Positions 1 through 7,602 of a stretch of 64,000 nt of DNA are shown here, one piece after another. Source of the stretch: Burkholderiaceae bacterium. GTDB taxonomy: Bacteria; Pseudomonadota; Gammaproteobacteria; Burkholderiales; Burkholderiaceae_E. The stretch lies in NCBI GenBank assembly GCA_016710525.1, contig JADJVQ010000006.1, positions 124,001 through 188,000 of the forward strand, in the 5' to 3' direction. Both the position numbers and the translations under genes were made by a program. Within the stretch, counting starts at the first letter, position 1, and every line of letters begins with the position of its first letter. Under the pieces are notes generated by a model. The model was not told the DNA's origin, ran no database searches, and saw nothing but the letters and a program-made list of their open reading frames with translations.

Positions 1-1098
1 GATCGACAGCGCCGCCTGGGGCTGCAGGCCCGTCAGCGGCGACACGGGATCCACACGCAGCGAGGCGGCTCGGGTCTGGCCATAGCGGTCGGCGAGTTCG
101 GCGTCGATTCTTGCCTTGCGCCCCCGGACCAGTGCCTGCGCGATGGCGTCGATGCAGGGGCGATTGTCGTTGCCGAACAAAGTCTCGGGCGTGGCCGCGA
201 GAATTTCCGAATCGGTGCGGCCCAGGATCGCGCACGCGGCCGCATTGACCCAGCGCACACGCCAGCCCGGTGAGCCTTCGGTGGCCTCGATCAGCAGGGT
301 TGGTTCGGTCGCGACGCGCAGCGCGGTCATCAGGTTCTGAGTCGCGCGTTCGGCGGCCAGCGCGCTGCCGACGTCGCGGATCAGTCCGCAGTAGCCGATG
401 ATCTCGCCCTCGCGGTTCTGGCGCGGGCGGCCGGATTCGACCAGGAAAACGCGGCGGGTGCCATCCAGCGGGACCGACCACACCATCTCGGAGAAGCTCT
501 TGCCGCGCGCGACCTGCTCGCGATGGGCCAGCCAGTCGTGGTCAGGCGAGGGATTGGCCGCCGCGCCCGCGATGCTGCGTCCGAGCTGGATGCCATCGCA
601 CTCCCAGCGGGCGCGTCCGAGCAGGCAGCGCGCCAGAAGCATCTGTTCTTCGGTCTCGCACTCGATCCGGGTGTAGCGGCCCTGCGCGTCCTGCTCCCAG
701 TACATCCAGCCGGTGAGGCGCCGCGACAGTGCAAGCTGCGCATCGCGATCGGCGGCACGCGTAACCTGCGCATCGCGGTGGTCGGCGAACGAATTGAGCA
801 GCGCGACGATCGGGTGCATGCCCGGGTCGGGCGGCAGCGGAATCCGGTAGTCGGCACCCGAGGTCAACATACGCTGGCCGGCGAGCGTCATCGCGTCGTA
901 GGCGCGTGCGGCGCTGCGACTTTCGCGACCGACGTGCCAGGCACCCGCCATGGCGCCCAGACCGAAGGCTACCGCCAGCGCGGCGACGATGATCCAGGGC
1001 AGCCCGCTGTCGGCCGCAATGGGGGCATGCGAGCCCAGCCATGCCAGCAGGAGCAGCAGTCCGCCAAGCACCAGCCCGAGTCGCCAGAGGGGTGCCAT
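1..1098 (-). CDS. Membrane-anchored PAS-domain sensor protein, C-terminus beyond window (probable sensor histidine kinase)
   Basis: The minus-strand frame is open from about 1140 to the window edge, so only the N-terminal ~366 residues are visible. Two hydrophobic segments (about residues 6-22 and 34-54) enclose a very short external loop. They are followed by a cytoplasmic region with two PAS-like stretches; one contains the pattern NREGEIIGYCGLIRD typical of a PAS C-terminal strand. The catalytic part is missing, so histidine kinase is an inference from architecture; a GGDEF or guanylate-type output is also possible. The ATG at 1098 is chosen. In-frame GTG (1101) and TTG (1140) starts exist, none with a clear Shine-Dalgarno, and a stop lies just upstream of the TTG. 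It is divergent from the REC-GGDEF-EAL gene across a ~270 bp gap in which I see no recognisable motif. Confidence 0.6.
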   Translation of the reverse strand, partial: MAPLWRLGLVLGGLLLLLAWLGSHAPIAADSGLPWIIVAALAVAFGLGAMAGAWHVGRESRSAARAYDAMTLAGQRMLTSGADYRIPLPPDPGMHPIVALLNSFADHRDAQVTRAADRDAQLALSRRLTGWMYWEQDAQGRYTRIECETEEQMLLARCLLGRARWECDGIQLGRSIAGAAANPSPDHDWLAHREQVARGKSFSEMVWSVPLDGTRRVFLVESGRPRQNREGEIIGYCGLIRDVGSALAAERATQNLMTALRVATEPTLLIEATEGSPGWRVRWVNAAACAILGRTDSEILAATPETLFGNDNRPCIDAIAQALVRGRKARIDAELADRYGQTRAASLRVDPVSPLTGLQPQAALSI

Positions 1099-1411
1099 CA
1101 CGGCGCGGTGCCGCGGAGAGATCAGACGCGGAAGGTTCAAGCGCGAATTCTAGGGGATCGTTGAATCGATGATGCCCCAAAACAGGCCAGGCATCCAAAG
1201 AGTCCTCACCGGTTTGGCTGCTGCCGCGGTGCGTCTGCGCAACGTTCCTGACGATTCGTGCAGCCGCCAGTGCTGTCCAGAGCCTGTTGGCGGCTGATGG
1301 GGACCGCTGGTCGGCGCTCCGACTGAACGGTCGAATTGGGCGGCTGTTAGTCGGCATTTCCGACTCATAGCGGCGCCCTGCCTGCCGTAAACCCTGGAAA
1401 TCCCTGTCGAC

Positions 1412-3652
1412 GTGACCATGACCCAGACTGCGAACGATCTTCCCGAACTCGATGTGCTGACCGTCGCACTGGTCGATGACGACCCGATGTGGCGCTTTCT
1501 CACGAGCACGGCGCTTCGCGAACGTGGCTGGGTGGTCGAGGACTTCGACTCGGGCTGTCTGCTGCTCGATCGGCTGCCGACGATCGCTGCCGACATCGTG
1601 CTGATCGACGCGATGATGCCGGTGATGGACGGGTTCGCCACCTGCCGCGAGCTGCGCAAGCACGCCATCGGCCAGAACCTGCCGATCCTGATGCTCACCA
1701 GCCTCGAGGACGACGATTCGATCCGCGATGCCTACGACGCGGGCGCCACCGACTTTTTCATCAAGTCGACCCACTGGGCGCTGCTGGCCGAGCGGATCCG
1801 CCACCTGGTGCGCCTGAGCGAAATCGGGCGTCAGCTCGATCGCAGCAATGCGCGGCTCGCCAAAGTGCACACCGCCGCGCGCGCCGGCACGTTCGACTTC
1901 GATGTGGCCGCCCGGATCCTGCGGGGATCGGCCGGCAGCTTCGCCGTGCTGGGCATGGAGCACAGCCGGACACAGCTCAGCGAAGAAGAACTGATGCGCC
2001 TGATGGATCCGGACGACCGCACGCAGCTGCGCGATGCGATCGATGCCGGCGTGAAGGCGCGCCGCCCGTTCACGGTCGACATCCGGCTGCGCGGTGCCGC
2101 CGGCGACATGCGCTACGTGCAGGCAGAAGCCGAACCGGAGTACGACGCCGAGGGCCGGCTGGTGATGCTTCATGGCCTGATCCGCGACCAGACCGACGAC
2201 CGGCATCGACGCCAGGAAATGGAACGCCTGTCCAGCCACGATCCGCTGACCGGGCTGCCCAACCGCAATGAATTCCTGCGCCGCCTGACCGAGGCCATCG
2301 ACGCCGCGCGACCGGGGTCGCAGCCGGTTCACGTGGCCGTGTTCGATCTCGATCGGTTCACGCAGTTCAACGAAACCCTCGGGCAGTCGGCTGGCGACGA
2401 ACTCATCTGCGAAGTCGGCCGGCGGATCGCGACGATCGCCGAGCAGTTCGCGCCGGGCTCCACCGATGGCAAGGCCGTGGATGGTTCTCACGGCGATGTG
2501 TTCGGCACGCCGACCGCATGGCTGGCGCGGCTGCCTGGCGACGAGTTCGCGCTGATGATGCATGGCATCGGCGACGCGACGGCGGCCGAGGCCCTGACCG
2601 AGTCGGTGATGCAGGCGCTGCGCCGGGTTTGCCAGGTCGCCGGGATCGAGTGTTTTCTGTCTGCGTCGGCGGGCCTTGCGTCGTTTCCCCGCGATGCGGA
2701 CTCGGCGGGCATCCTGTTGTCGCGTGCCGACCGGGCCACCCGCGAGGTCAAGTCGCGCGGCCGCAATGACATCGGCTGGTATCTGCACTCGCTGGAGCAG
2801 GTCGGCCGCGGCCGCATCGAGATGGTGACCGGCCTGCACAAGGCGATCGAGCGCGAAGAGTTCGAGCTGCATTTCCAGCCCTGGGTGGATGTGCCGGCGG
2901 CCCGCGTGACCGGCCTGGAGGCTCTGGTGCGCTGGCGACGCGACGGCAAGCTGGTTCCGCCCGGCGACTTCATCCCGCTGGCCGAGGACACCGGGCTGAT
3001 CATTCCGATCGGCGAATGGGTCCTGCGCAAGGCGGCCAGTTCACTGGCCCAGTGGCGGCGCGACGGGCTGGCGCTGGACTGCGTGGCGATCAACATCCCG
3101 ACCGTGCATTTCGAGCGTGATTCGCTGTTGAGCGCGGTGCGCGCGGCGCTGGCACGCCACCAGCTCGGAGCGCGCTCGCTCGAGCTGGAGCTGACCGAAA
3201 CCTGCATGGTCCGGGACTTCGAACGCACGCTGCCGCGCCTGGAGGCGCTGATCGAGGCCGGCGCCACACTGTCGATCGACGACTTCGGCACCGGCTACTC
3301 GTCGCTGGCCTACCTGACCCGCCTGCCGATCTCGAAACTGAAGGTCGACCGCGCATTCGTCGATCAGCTCGGCGTGTCGCGCCAGGGCGAGGCGGTGTGC
3401 CGCGCGATCGTCGCGCTCGGTCAGTCGCTGGGCGTGCAGGTGCTTGCCGAGGGCGTCGAGACGCCGGAGCAGGTCAAGGCGCTGCTGTCGCTGGGCTGCC
3501 GGACCATGCAGGGATTCCTGTTCTCGCGGCCTGTGCCTTTCGAGCAGATTCCGCAGGCTATCCGATCCGCCGAGGCGCTTGCGCGTCGCCTGACCGGGCA
3601 TCGCGAGGCCGCGCAAGCAGCGCCCCGCGAAGGTGAAGGACTGCTGTCATGA
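1412..3652 (+). CDS. REC-PAS-GGDEF-EAL response regulator, probable c-di-GMP phosphodiesterase
   Basis: A 746-residue multidomain protein. It has an N-terminal receiver (about 15-135, phospho-acceptor D66 in LIDAMMPVMDG), a PAS domain (about 150-250), a GGDEF domain (about 262-430) and an EAL domain (about 470-715). The GGDEF signature is degenerate: LPGDEF near residue 373, with an insertion just before it, so cyclase activity is doubtful. The EAL half keeps its catalytic motifs (LEALVRW, ELTET, DDFGTGYSSL, KVDRAFV, EGVET), so hydrolysis of c-di-GMP is the expected output, gated by phosphorylation of the receiver. The start is GTG 1412 or ATG 1418. The stop overlaps the next gene's ATG by 4 bases, suggesting translational coupling with a diguanylate cyclase. 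Confidence 0.9.
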   Translation: MTMTQTANDLPELDVLTVALVDDDPMWRFLTSTALRERGWVVEDFDSGCLLLDRLPTIAADIVLIDAMMPVMDGFATCRELRKHAIGQNLPILMLTSLEDDDSIRDAYDAGATDFFIKSTHWALLAERIRHLVRLSEIGRQLDRSNARLAKVHTAARAGTFDFDVAARILRGSAGSFAVLGMEHSRTQLSEEELMRLMDPDDRTQLRDAIDAGVKARRPFTVDIRLRGAAGDMRYVQAEAEPEYDAEGRLVMLHGLIRDQTDDRHRRQEMERLSSHDPLTGLPNRNEFLRRLTEAIDAARPGSQPVHVAVFDLDRFTQFNETLGQSAGDELICEVGRRIATIAEQFAPGSTDGKAVDGSHGDVFGTPTAWLARLPGDEFALMMHGIGDATAAEALTESVMQALRRVCQVAGIECFLSASAGLASFPRDADSAGILLSRADRATREVKSRGRNDIGWYLHSLEQVGRGRIEMVTGLHKAIEREEFELHFQPWVDVPAARVTGLEALVRWRRDGKLVPPGDFIPLAEDTGLIIPIGEWVLRKAASSLAQWRRDGLALDCVAINIPTVHFERDSLLSAVRAALARHQLGARSLELELTETCMVRDFERTLPRLEALIEAGATLSIDDFGTGYSSLAYLTRLPISKLKVDRAFVDQLGVSRQGEAVCRAIVALGQSLGVQVLAEGVETPEQVKALLSLGCRTMQGFLFSRPVPFEQIPQAIRSAEALARRLTGHREAAQAAPREGEGLLS

Positions 3653-4872
3653 GTACGGAAACCACCGGTCAGGGTGCGCGGGTGGCTCCCGAACGGTCGG
3701 CAGCCGGTACCGCGCGGGCAGCCATGCTGTTGCTGGCACAGCGCAAACTGCCTCCCACGCCCGAGAACTACGCGCTGGCATGGGCCAAGGCCGGGGGGCT
3801 TGCCGGCACGGCCCAGCCTGACGCACGCCGGGAACCGGCTCGCGAAGCACCCCGCGAGGGGCGCCGACTGCGTCACTTCGAGCGGATGGTGGCCGAGCTG
3901 AGCGAGATGGTTCGGGCGCTTTGCGAAATGATGGGCAACCTGGCCGAGGATGAAAGCTGGGTCAGCGGACAGATTGCATCGGTGCGTCGAGCCCTGGAGG
4001 GCGAGCTGGACCGCTCGGCGATCGCCGAGCTGCGCGCCCTTCTGCTCGATACCGGCGCGCATCAGAAGCGCATCCAGGAGCAGCGGCGGCGCACGCTGGA
4101 TCATCTGAAACGCACGCTGTCCGAAATGGCCGGCGTGATCGCGAGCCTGATGGCATCGACCGACACCTTCGCCGACCAGATGAACGAGCATGCCGTTTCC
4201 ATCGAGGGGGCGACGTCACTGGACGCGCTCAGCGAGACGGTGCGCGGCCTGCTCGAGGACACGCGAACGATGCGTACCGCGGTCGACCTGTCGCGCGACG
4301 GCCTGAGCCGCTCGCAAGGCGTCGCGGCCTCGCTGGAACGCGAGGTGTCGCGGCTCGAGGAGCAGCTCGCGGCGGCCAGTGCCGAGATGGTCACCGACCA
4401 TCTGACTCGGACGATGAACCGCAGGGGCCTGGAAGAGGCCTTCGTCGGGGCGCAGGAGCGCACGCTGGCCAGCGGCAAGCCGCTGACGCTGGCGATGATC
4501 GATGTCGACGATTTCAAGCGCCTGAACGACGCGCTCGGCCACAAGGCGGGCGACGAGGCACTGCGCCACCTGGCCGATCTGCTGCGGCTCAAGCTGCGTC
4601 CGACCGATGCGGTGGCGCGCTACGGCGGCGAGGAGTTCGTGATCCTGCTGCCGGGCGCCGGGACCGAGGATGCGCTGAGCACGGTATCCCGTCTGCAGCG
4701 CGAACTGACCACCCATGTGTTCCTGCACGAGGCCAGTCGCACCTTCATCACGTTTTCGGCCGGCATCACCGAAGTGACCGCCGACGATTCGCTGGCCACG
4801 GCGATCAACCGGGCCGACGAGGCGATGTATCGGGCCAAGCACGAGGGCAAGAACTGCGTCCGCACGGCCTGA
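3649..4872 (+). CDS. Diguanylate cyclase (GGEEF) with N-terminal helical region
   Basis: A 407-residue protein. The N-terminal ~230 residues are mostly helical with coiled-coil character and no recognisable sensory domain. The C-terminal GGDEF domain (about 235-405) carries an intact active-site motif GGEEF at residues 326-330. It also has an inhibitory I-site, RPTD, at 317-320, exactly five residues upstream as in PleD-type cyclases. It should make c-di-GMP from two GTP and be product-inhibited. The ATG overlaps the stop of the upstream EAL protein (ATGA), so synthesis and degradation enzymes appear to be co-translated. No transmembrane segment is seen. Confidence 0.92.
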   Translation: MSTETTGQGARVAPERSAAGTARAAMLLLAQRKLPPTPENYALAWAKAGGLAGTAQPDARREPAREAPREGRRLRHFERMVAELSEMVRALCEMMGNLAEDESWVSGQIASVRRALEGELDRSAIAELRALLLDTGAHQKRIQEQRRRTLDHLKRTLSEMAGVIASLMASTDTFADQMNEHAVSIEGATSLDALSETVRGLLEDTRTMRTAVDLSRDGLSRSQGVAASLEREVSRLEEQLAAASAEMVTDHLTRTMNRRGLEEAFVGAQERTLASGKPLTLAMIDVDDFKRLNDALGHKAGDEALRHLADLLRLKLRPTDAVARYGGEEFVILLPGAGTEDALSTVSRLQRELTTHVFLHEASRTFITFSAGITEVTADDSLATAINRADEAMYRAKHEGKNCVRTA

Positions 4873-4898
4873 TGTGGTCGCGCGCCCGCGGCGCGGAC

Positions 4899-5543
4899 TC
4901 AGTCGACCGGACCGAGGTCGATCAGCTTGTTGCGCATGGCATAAGTGGCCAGTTCGGCGTTGCTGGACAGCTTGAGCTTCTCGAGCACGCGTGCCCGATA
5001 GACGCTGACGGTCTTGGGCGACAGCGACAGCCGCTCGGCAATTTCGGACAGCTTGTGTCCTTCGGCGATCAGCACCAGCGTCTGCATCTCGCGATCGGAG
5101 AGCTGATCGTGGGCGATGCCGGATCGGGTGGTGACGTTGTCGGCCAGCGCCTGGGCGATCTCGGGCGTGACGTACTTGCGGCCGGTGGCGACGGTGCGCA
5201 CGGCCTTGACGATGGTCTGGGGGTCGGCGGCCTTGTTCAGGTAGGCCATCGCACCTGCCTTCAGTGCCCGGATGCCGTACTGGTCCTCCGGGTAGGTCGA
5301 GAGCACCACGATGCGGATCGTCGTGCCCTCGTCGACCATCGCATGCAACACGTCGATGCCGCTGCGCCCGGGCAGGTTGACATCGAGCAGCATCACATCG
5401 CAGCCGGTGTTGCGCAGCAGCTGGCGCAGCTCGCCGTAGTCGCCGGCCTCGCCGACCACTTCGATGTCGCCGGTCTCGGCCAGGGTTTCGCGCAGGCCTC
5501 GGCGCACCAGGAAGTGATCGTCGACGACGATGACGCGGATCAA
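4899..5543 (-). CDS. NarL/FixJ-family two-component response regulator
   Basis: About 214 residues: a receiver domain with phospho-acceptor Asp in VMLLDVNLPG, and a C-terminal LuxR-type helix-turn-helix (LSEIAERLSLSPKTVSVYRA). It is expected to bind DNA when phosphorylated. The start is taken as TTG at 5543, because homologous receivers begin right at IRVIVVDDH and the TTG overlaps the kinase stop by 4 bases (TTGA). The upstream in-frame ATG would add a non-conserved Arg/Ala-rich stretch that lies inside the kinase gene. The cognate kinase is the immediately upstream gene. Target genes cannot be told from the sequence. Confidence 0.9.
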   Translation of the reverse strand: MIRVIVVDDHFLVRRGLRETLAETGDIEVVGEAGDYGELRQLLRNTGCDVMLLDVNLPGRSGIDVLHAMVDEGTTIRIVVLSTYPEDQYGIRALKAGAMAYLNKAADPQTIVKAVRTVATGRKYVTPEIAQALADNVTTRSGIAHDQLSDREMQTLVLIAEGHKLSEIAERLSLSPKTVSVYRARVLEKLKLSSNAELATYAMRNKLIDLGPVD

Positions 5544-6640
5544 GGGGCCGTCTCCGGGCGTGTCGCGGCTACCGGCACGGTCAGCAGCAGCGCCGCGCCG
5601 CCCGTGCCCAGCGAGACCTCGAGCCATCCGCCGACTGAGCGGGCCCGTTCGGCCAGCCCGCGCAGGCCGAACGAGTGCTGCTTGTCGAGATCGGCCGCGC
5701 CGATGCCGTGGCCGTCGTCATGAATCTCGAGCGAGAGCATCGATTCGCTGACCACCATGTCGACGGCGACGGTGTTGGCGCCCGAGTGCTTGACCACGTT
5801 GGTCAGTGCCTCCTGCAGCGTGCGATAGACGGTCATCGCGGACTCGTCGGTGAGCTCGATCTGGTCGGTGTTGGTCCGGAACCGGGTGACCAGCCCGCTG
5901 CGCTTTCGGAATTGCGCCAGCTGCCACTCGATCGCCGGCACGATGCCGGCGTCCAGCACCGGCGGGCGCAGGCTGCGAACGATGTTCTGGCTGGCGTGCT
6001 GCGCGAGGCCGAGAGTCTCGAGCGCCTGCGCCGCACGCTGAGCCACCGGCGGGGTGCCGTTGCGCTCCACCCAGGACAAGTCGAAGCGCAGCGCCGTCAG
6101 CATGCCGCCGATCTCGTCGTGGATTTCGCGCGCGATGGCGCGCCGCTCCTCTTCGACGATGGTCTGCAGGTGCGCCGACAATTCGCGCAGCTTTTGCTCG
6201 GACACCCGAAGCGCCTGCTCGGCGGCGATGCGGTCGCGCCGCGTCTCGGCGGCCCGCAGCGCGTTGGTCAGCGCGGGACCGAGCCGGGCCAGCCGGCTCT
6301 TGTTCAGGAAGTCGTCGGCGCCGTTGCGCATCGCCTCGACGGCGACATCGTCGTCGATGGTGCCCGACACGATCAGGAACGGCAGCACCTTGCCGCTGTC
6401 GCGCAGGGTCTGGAACGCCTCGAGGCTGGAGAAGCGCGGCAGCTGGTGATCGGAGATCACGGCATCCCAGGATTCGCGTGCGAGCGCCTCGCTCATCGCT
6501 TCGGCTTCCTCGACACGCCGGCATTCGACATTGAGGCCCTGGCGGCCCAGCGTCGCGGACAGCAGCAGGAAGTCCTCCTCGGAGTCTTCGACCACGAGCA
6601 GGCGGATGCGGGTCTTCAGCGGGTATCGGGTGTCGGTCAT
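5540..6640 (-). CDS. Receiver-histidine kinase hybrid (HisKA_3 type), partner of the NarL regulator
   Basis: 366 residues with no membrane segment. The N-terminal receiver (about 12-130) has its acceptor Asp at 64 (SDHQLPRF). A dimerisation/phosphotransfer helix of the HisKA_3 family has the phospho-His at 174 (AREIHDEIGGML). The C-terminal HATPase_c domain shows the N box (EALTNVVKHS) and G boxes (DDGHGIG, GLRGLAER). This is a soluble NarX/DegS-like kinase whose input is another phosphorelay step rather than a direct ligand. It is translationally coupled to the downstream regulator and divergent from the chemotaxis operon, with about 105 bp between the two starts. Confidence 0.9.
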   Translation of the reverse strand: MTDTRYPLKTRIRLLVVEDSEEDFLLLSATLGRQGLNVECRRVEEAEAMSEALARESWDAVISDHQLPRFSSLEAFQTLRDSGKVLPFLIVSGTIDDDVAVEAMRNGADDFLNKSRLARLGPALTNALRAAETRRDRIAAEQALRVSEQKLRELSAHLQTIVEEERRAIAREIHDEIGGMLTALRFDLSWVERNGTPPVAQRAAQALETLGLAQHASQNIVRSLRPPVLDAGIVPAIEWQLAQFRKRSGLVTRFRTNTDQIELTDESAMTVYRTLQEALTNVVKHSGANTVAVDMVVSESMLSLEIHDDGHGIGAADLDKQHSFGLRGLAERARSVGGWLEVSLGTGGAALLLTVPVAATRPETAP

Positions 6641-6745
6641 GGCGCAATCGTCGCCGCGAATTGTACGGTCTTTGACCGCTTATTCGGTGCACCCCGGCTG
6701 CCCGCCGACGACCAGAATCACTGAAAGTCCCCTTCCGGCATTTCC

Positions 6746-7189
6746 ATGAATCCGACTTCAGACAATTCAGGCTCATCGCAGGTTCAGCCGCTCGCATTCG
6801 GCGAGGTCGCCGAATTGCAGGACCAGCTGTTCGAGGCGGCCACCGATCTGGACCGGCTCGGCGGGCTGCTCGAGGACGCGACGCGCCAGCTGATGGAGCG
6901 GTTCGGCGCGGCCAACGAGCAGGCGCAACTGCTGTCGGGGGATCCCATTGCTCGGGAAGGCTTGCGCCGGGAGCTGGCAGGGGCGGTCACAGCCCTGCAG
7001 TTCCAGGATATGGCGGCGCAGGTCATCTCGCATACCGTCCAGCGTATTCGCGGGGTCGCCGATTTTCTCGGTGCCCGCGCGGTGGCCGACGACGACGACG
7101 CGGACGGCGTCGCGGTCGTCCAGCTCGTACGCCGGCATTGTCCGGTCGCGCAACGGCAGGTTGATGCCGGCTCGATCGAATTGTTTTGA
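6746..7189 (+). CDS. CheZ-like chemotaxis protein with C-terminal SIELF tail
   Basis: 147 residues, predicted largely helical. Residues near 85-95 read LQFQDMAAQVI. This matches the CheZ phosphatase signature, in which an Asp and a Gln four residues later (D-x-x-x-Q) insert into the CheY-P active site. The protein is shorter than E. coli CheZ (~214 aa) and I do not recognise the rest, so 'CheZ-like' rests on that motif plus its position directly upstream of a cheY gene. The extreme C-terminus is AGSIELF, nearly the same as the end of CheD in this operon (AGSVELF), suggesting a shared docking peptide. It is the first gene of the chemotaxis operon. Confidence 0.6.
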   Translation: MNPTSDNSGSSQVQPLAFGEVAELQDQLFEAATDLDRLGGLLEDATRQLMERFGAANEQAQLLSGDPIAREGLRRELAGAVTALQFQDMAAQVISHTVQRIRGVADFLGARAVADDDDADGVAVVQLVRRHCPVAQRQVDAGSIELF

Positions 7190-7224
7190 ACCCAGCAGAA
7201 CCCAGAAAACCAGGAGCACAAACG

Positions 7225-7587
7225 ATGGCTGCGATTCTCGCTGTGGATGACTCTTCGTCCCTGCGCCAGATGGTCGCCTTCACCTTGAAGAGCTCGGGCT
7301 TCGATGTGATCGAGGCGATTGACGGGCAGGACGCGATCGAGAAGCTCGGCGATCGGCGCGTCGACCTGGTGCTGACCGATCAGAACATGCCCCGCATGGA
7401 TGGCATCACTCTGGTCCGGCACCTGCGGTCTTTGCCGCAATTCAAGGCGACCCCGATCTTGATCCTCACCACCGAATCCAGCGACGAGATGAAGCAGGCC
7501 GGCCGCGCCGCCGGCGCCACCGGTTGGCTGGTCAAGCCTTTTGATCCGCGCAAGCTGGTCGATGTCATCCGCAAAGTCCTGCCCTGA
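7225..7587 (+). CDS. cheY: CheY-type single-domain response regulator
   Basis: 120 residues, a stand-alone receiver. Visible key positions are the acidic pair in AVDDSSSLRQM, the acceptor Asp in LVLTDQNMPRMDG, the Thr in ILILTTESS and the conserved Lys-Pro in WLVKPFDP. The start at ATG 7225 is supported by AGGAG at 7212-7216, eight bases upstream. The upstream in-frame ATG at 7186 lies inside the previous gene's last codons and lacks a comparable site. It is expected to be phosphorylated by the CheA encoded next. It could act on the flagellar switch or serve as an intra-operon phosphate sink. Confidence 0.92.
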   Translation: MAAILAVDDSSSLRQMVAFTLKSSGFDVIEAIDGQDAIEKLGDRRVDLVLTDQNMPRMDGITLVRHLRSLPQFKATPILILTTESSDEMKQAGRAAGATGWLVKPFDPRKLVDVIRKVLP

Positions 7588-7602
7588 CAGGGAACGCCAG
7601 CC

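Noticed and set aside
542..2872. A 776-codon minus-strand open frame opposite the GGDEF-EAL gene
   Set aside because: It is a shadow: His/Arg/Gln-rich translation with no family, while the plus strand encodes clear REC, PAS, GGDEF and EAL motifs.
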